Part shown: in pieces, positions 40,269-40,496 of the stretch | Layout: each line of letters begins with the position of its first letter | Position numbering within the stretch: position 1 is the first letter of the stretch | Assembly: GCA_040902535.1 (NCBI GenBank) | Contig: JBBDXD010000006.1 | Location: forward strand, 1 to 40,496 | Direction: 5' to 3' | Source: Dehalococcoidia bacterium | GTDB taxonomy: Bacteria > Chloroflexota > Dehalococcoidia > DSTF01 > JACRBR01 | DNA length: 40,496 bases | Notes under the pieces: model-generated | Databases searched by the model: none | Told to the model about the DNA's origin: nothing | Seen by the model: only the letters and a program-made list of their open reading frames with translations | Program-made: the position numbers and the translations under genes

Positions 40269-40496
40269 GTGCGAGAGCGAGATCAAGACATCGTAGACAA
40301 CAGCCCTATGGCGCGCGGCGCCGAAGAACGCATCGAGCGGGCATCGGAAGAGGTGCAGCGCACGGGCACGCAGGGACGCCAGGACATGTCGCAGAAGGCC
40401 ACCGAGTTCACCGAGAAGGCGCGCGAGCGCACCGATGAAGGCATGCAGAAGGCTGCCGGCGGCATGGAAGATACGGCGCACAAACTGCGTGAGAAG
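40269..40496 (+). CDS. N-terminal part of a hydrophilic, LEA-like protein (runs off the end)
   Basis: The GTG at 40269 has a strong ribosome site (GGGAGGG) five bases upstream. The 76 visible codons encode a charged, hydrophilic protein rich in Glu, Lys, Arg, Gln, and Ala, with repeated amphipathic segments such as KATEFTEKARERTDEGMQKA. That character resembles LEA, CsbD-like or DUF883-type stress proteins. No membrane segment is seen. The gene is divergent from the dehydrogenase and continues beyond the window, so the family is not settled. Confidence 0.55.
   Translation, partial: MRERDQDIVDNSPMARGAEERIERASEEVQRTGTQGRQDMSQKATEFTEKARERTDEGMQKAAGGMEDTAHKLREK

Overview
The window is GC-rich bacterial DNA with tightly packed genes, many of them overlapping by 4 bases. 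Several genes have a TANNNT box only 5-10 bases before the start codon, which suggests leaderless transcripts. The gene mix includes an archaeal-style NurA/HerA/SbcD/SbcC operon, a thiolase-like protein paired with a DUF35 zinc-ribbon/OB-fold protein, a DUF1028 protein, and secreted proteins with Thr/Pro-rich linkers. Together these suggest a Chloroflexota-like bacterium, perhaps of the Dehalococcoidia. That is inference from gene content; no marker gene here proves it.

Bases 1-10113 look like an integrated mobile element whose right end abuts the 3' end of a tRNA-Leu(CAA) gene at 10114-10201. Rightward from about 6740 run an XRE repressor, an ImmA/IrrE-like protein with a damaged HExxH, a tyrosine integrase and an unknown cargo gene, apparently one operon. 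Leftward run a Cro-like protein, an excisionase-like protein, a TOPRIM primase and a P-loop helicase-like ATPase, a TubC-like docking protein, two P27-family small terminases, a ParB-methyltransferase and a small protein. No large terminase, portal or capsid gene is visible. This is the layout of phage-inducible chromosomal islands (PICI satellites), but the left end is outside the window, so a prophage cannot be excluded. Two small plus-strand genes (3105-3580) sit inside the leftward operon like cargo.

From 10255 rightwards the DNA looks chromosomal. Minus-strand nurA-herA-sbcD-sbcC (10255-16535) is a DNA end-processing operon. A TPR protein and an alpha/beta hydrolase follow, then a stretch with a promoter-like site, an inverted repeat and a UUCG-capped hairpin that may encode a small RNA (about 19074-19170). 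Next come a mug-zinc ribbon-prmA-rsmE operon, a DedA protein, a pterin dehydratase and two methyltransferases. Divergent lepB and an ECF sigma/anti-sigma/SIMPL operon come next, then dnaJ.

Two secreted proteins (29961-33593) precede a minus-strand cassette of DUF1028, a small protein, DUF35 and a Cys-less thiolase homologue, punctuated by AAGTT-type repeats that supply stop codons. The window ends with a GAF/PAS/GGDEF/EAL protein, a short-chain dehydrogenase with a C-terminal frameshift, and the start of a hydrophilic, LEA-like protein.

Three genes look disrupted by single-base shifts: the second small terminase (near 2365-2404), the primase/helicase junction (about 5670) and the dehydrogenase (about 39306). 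Either the sequence carries indel errors or these are real lesions; raw reads would decide.
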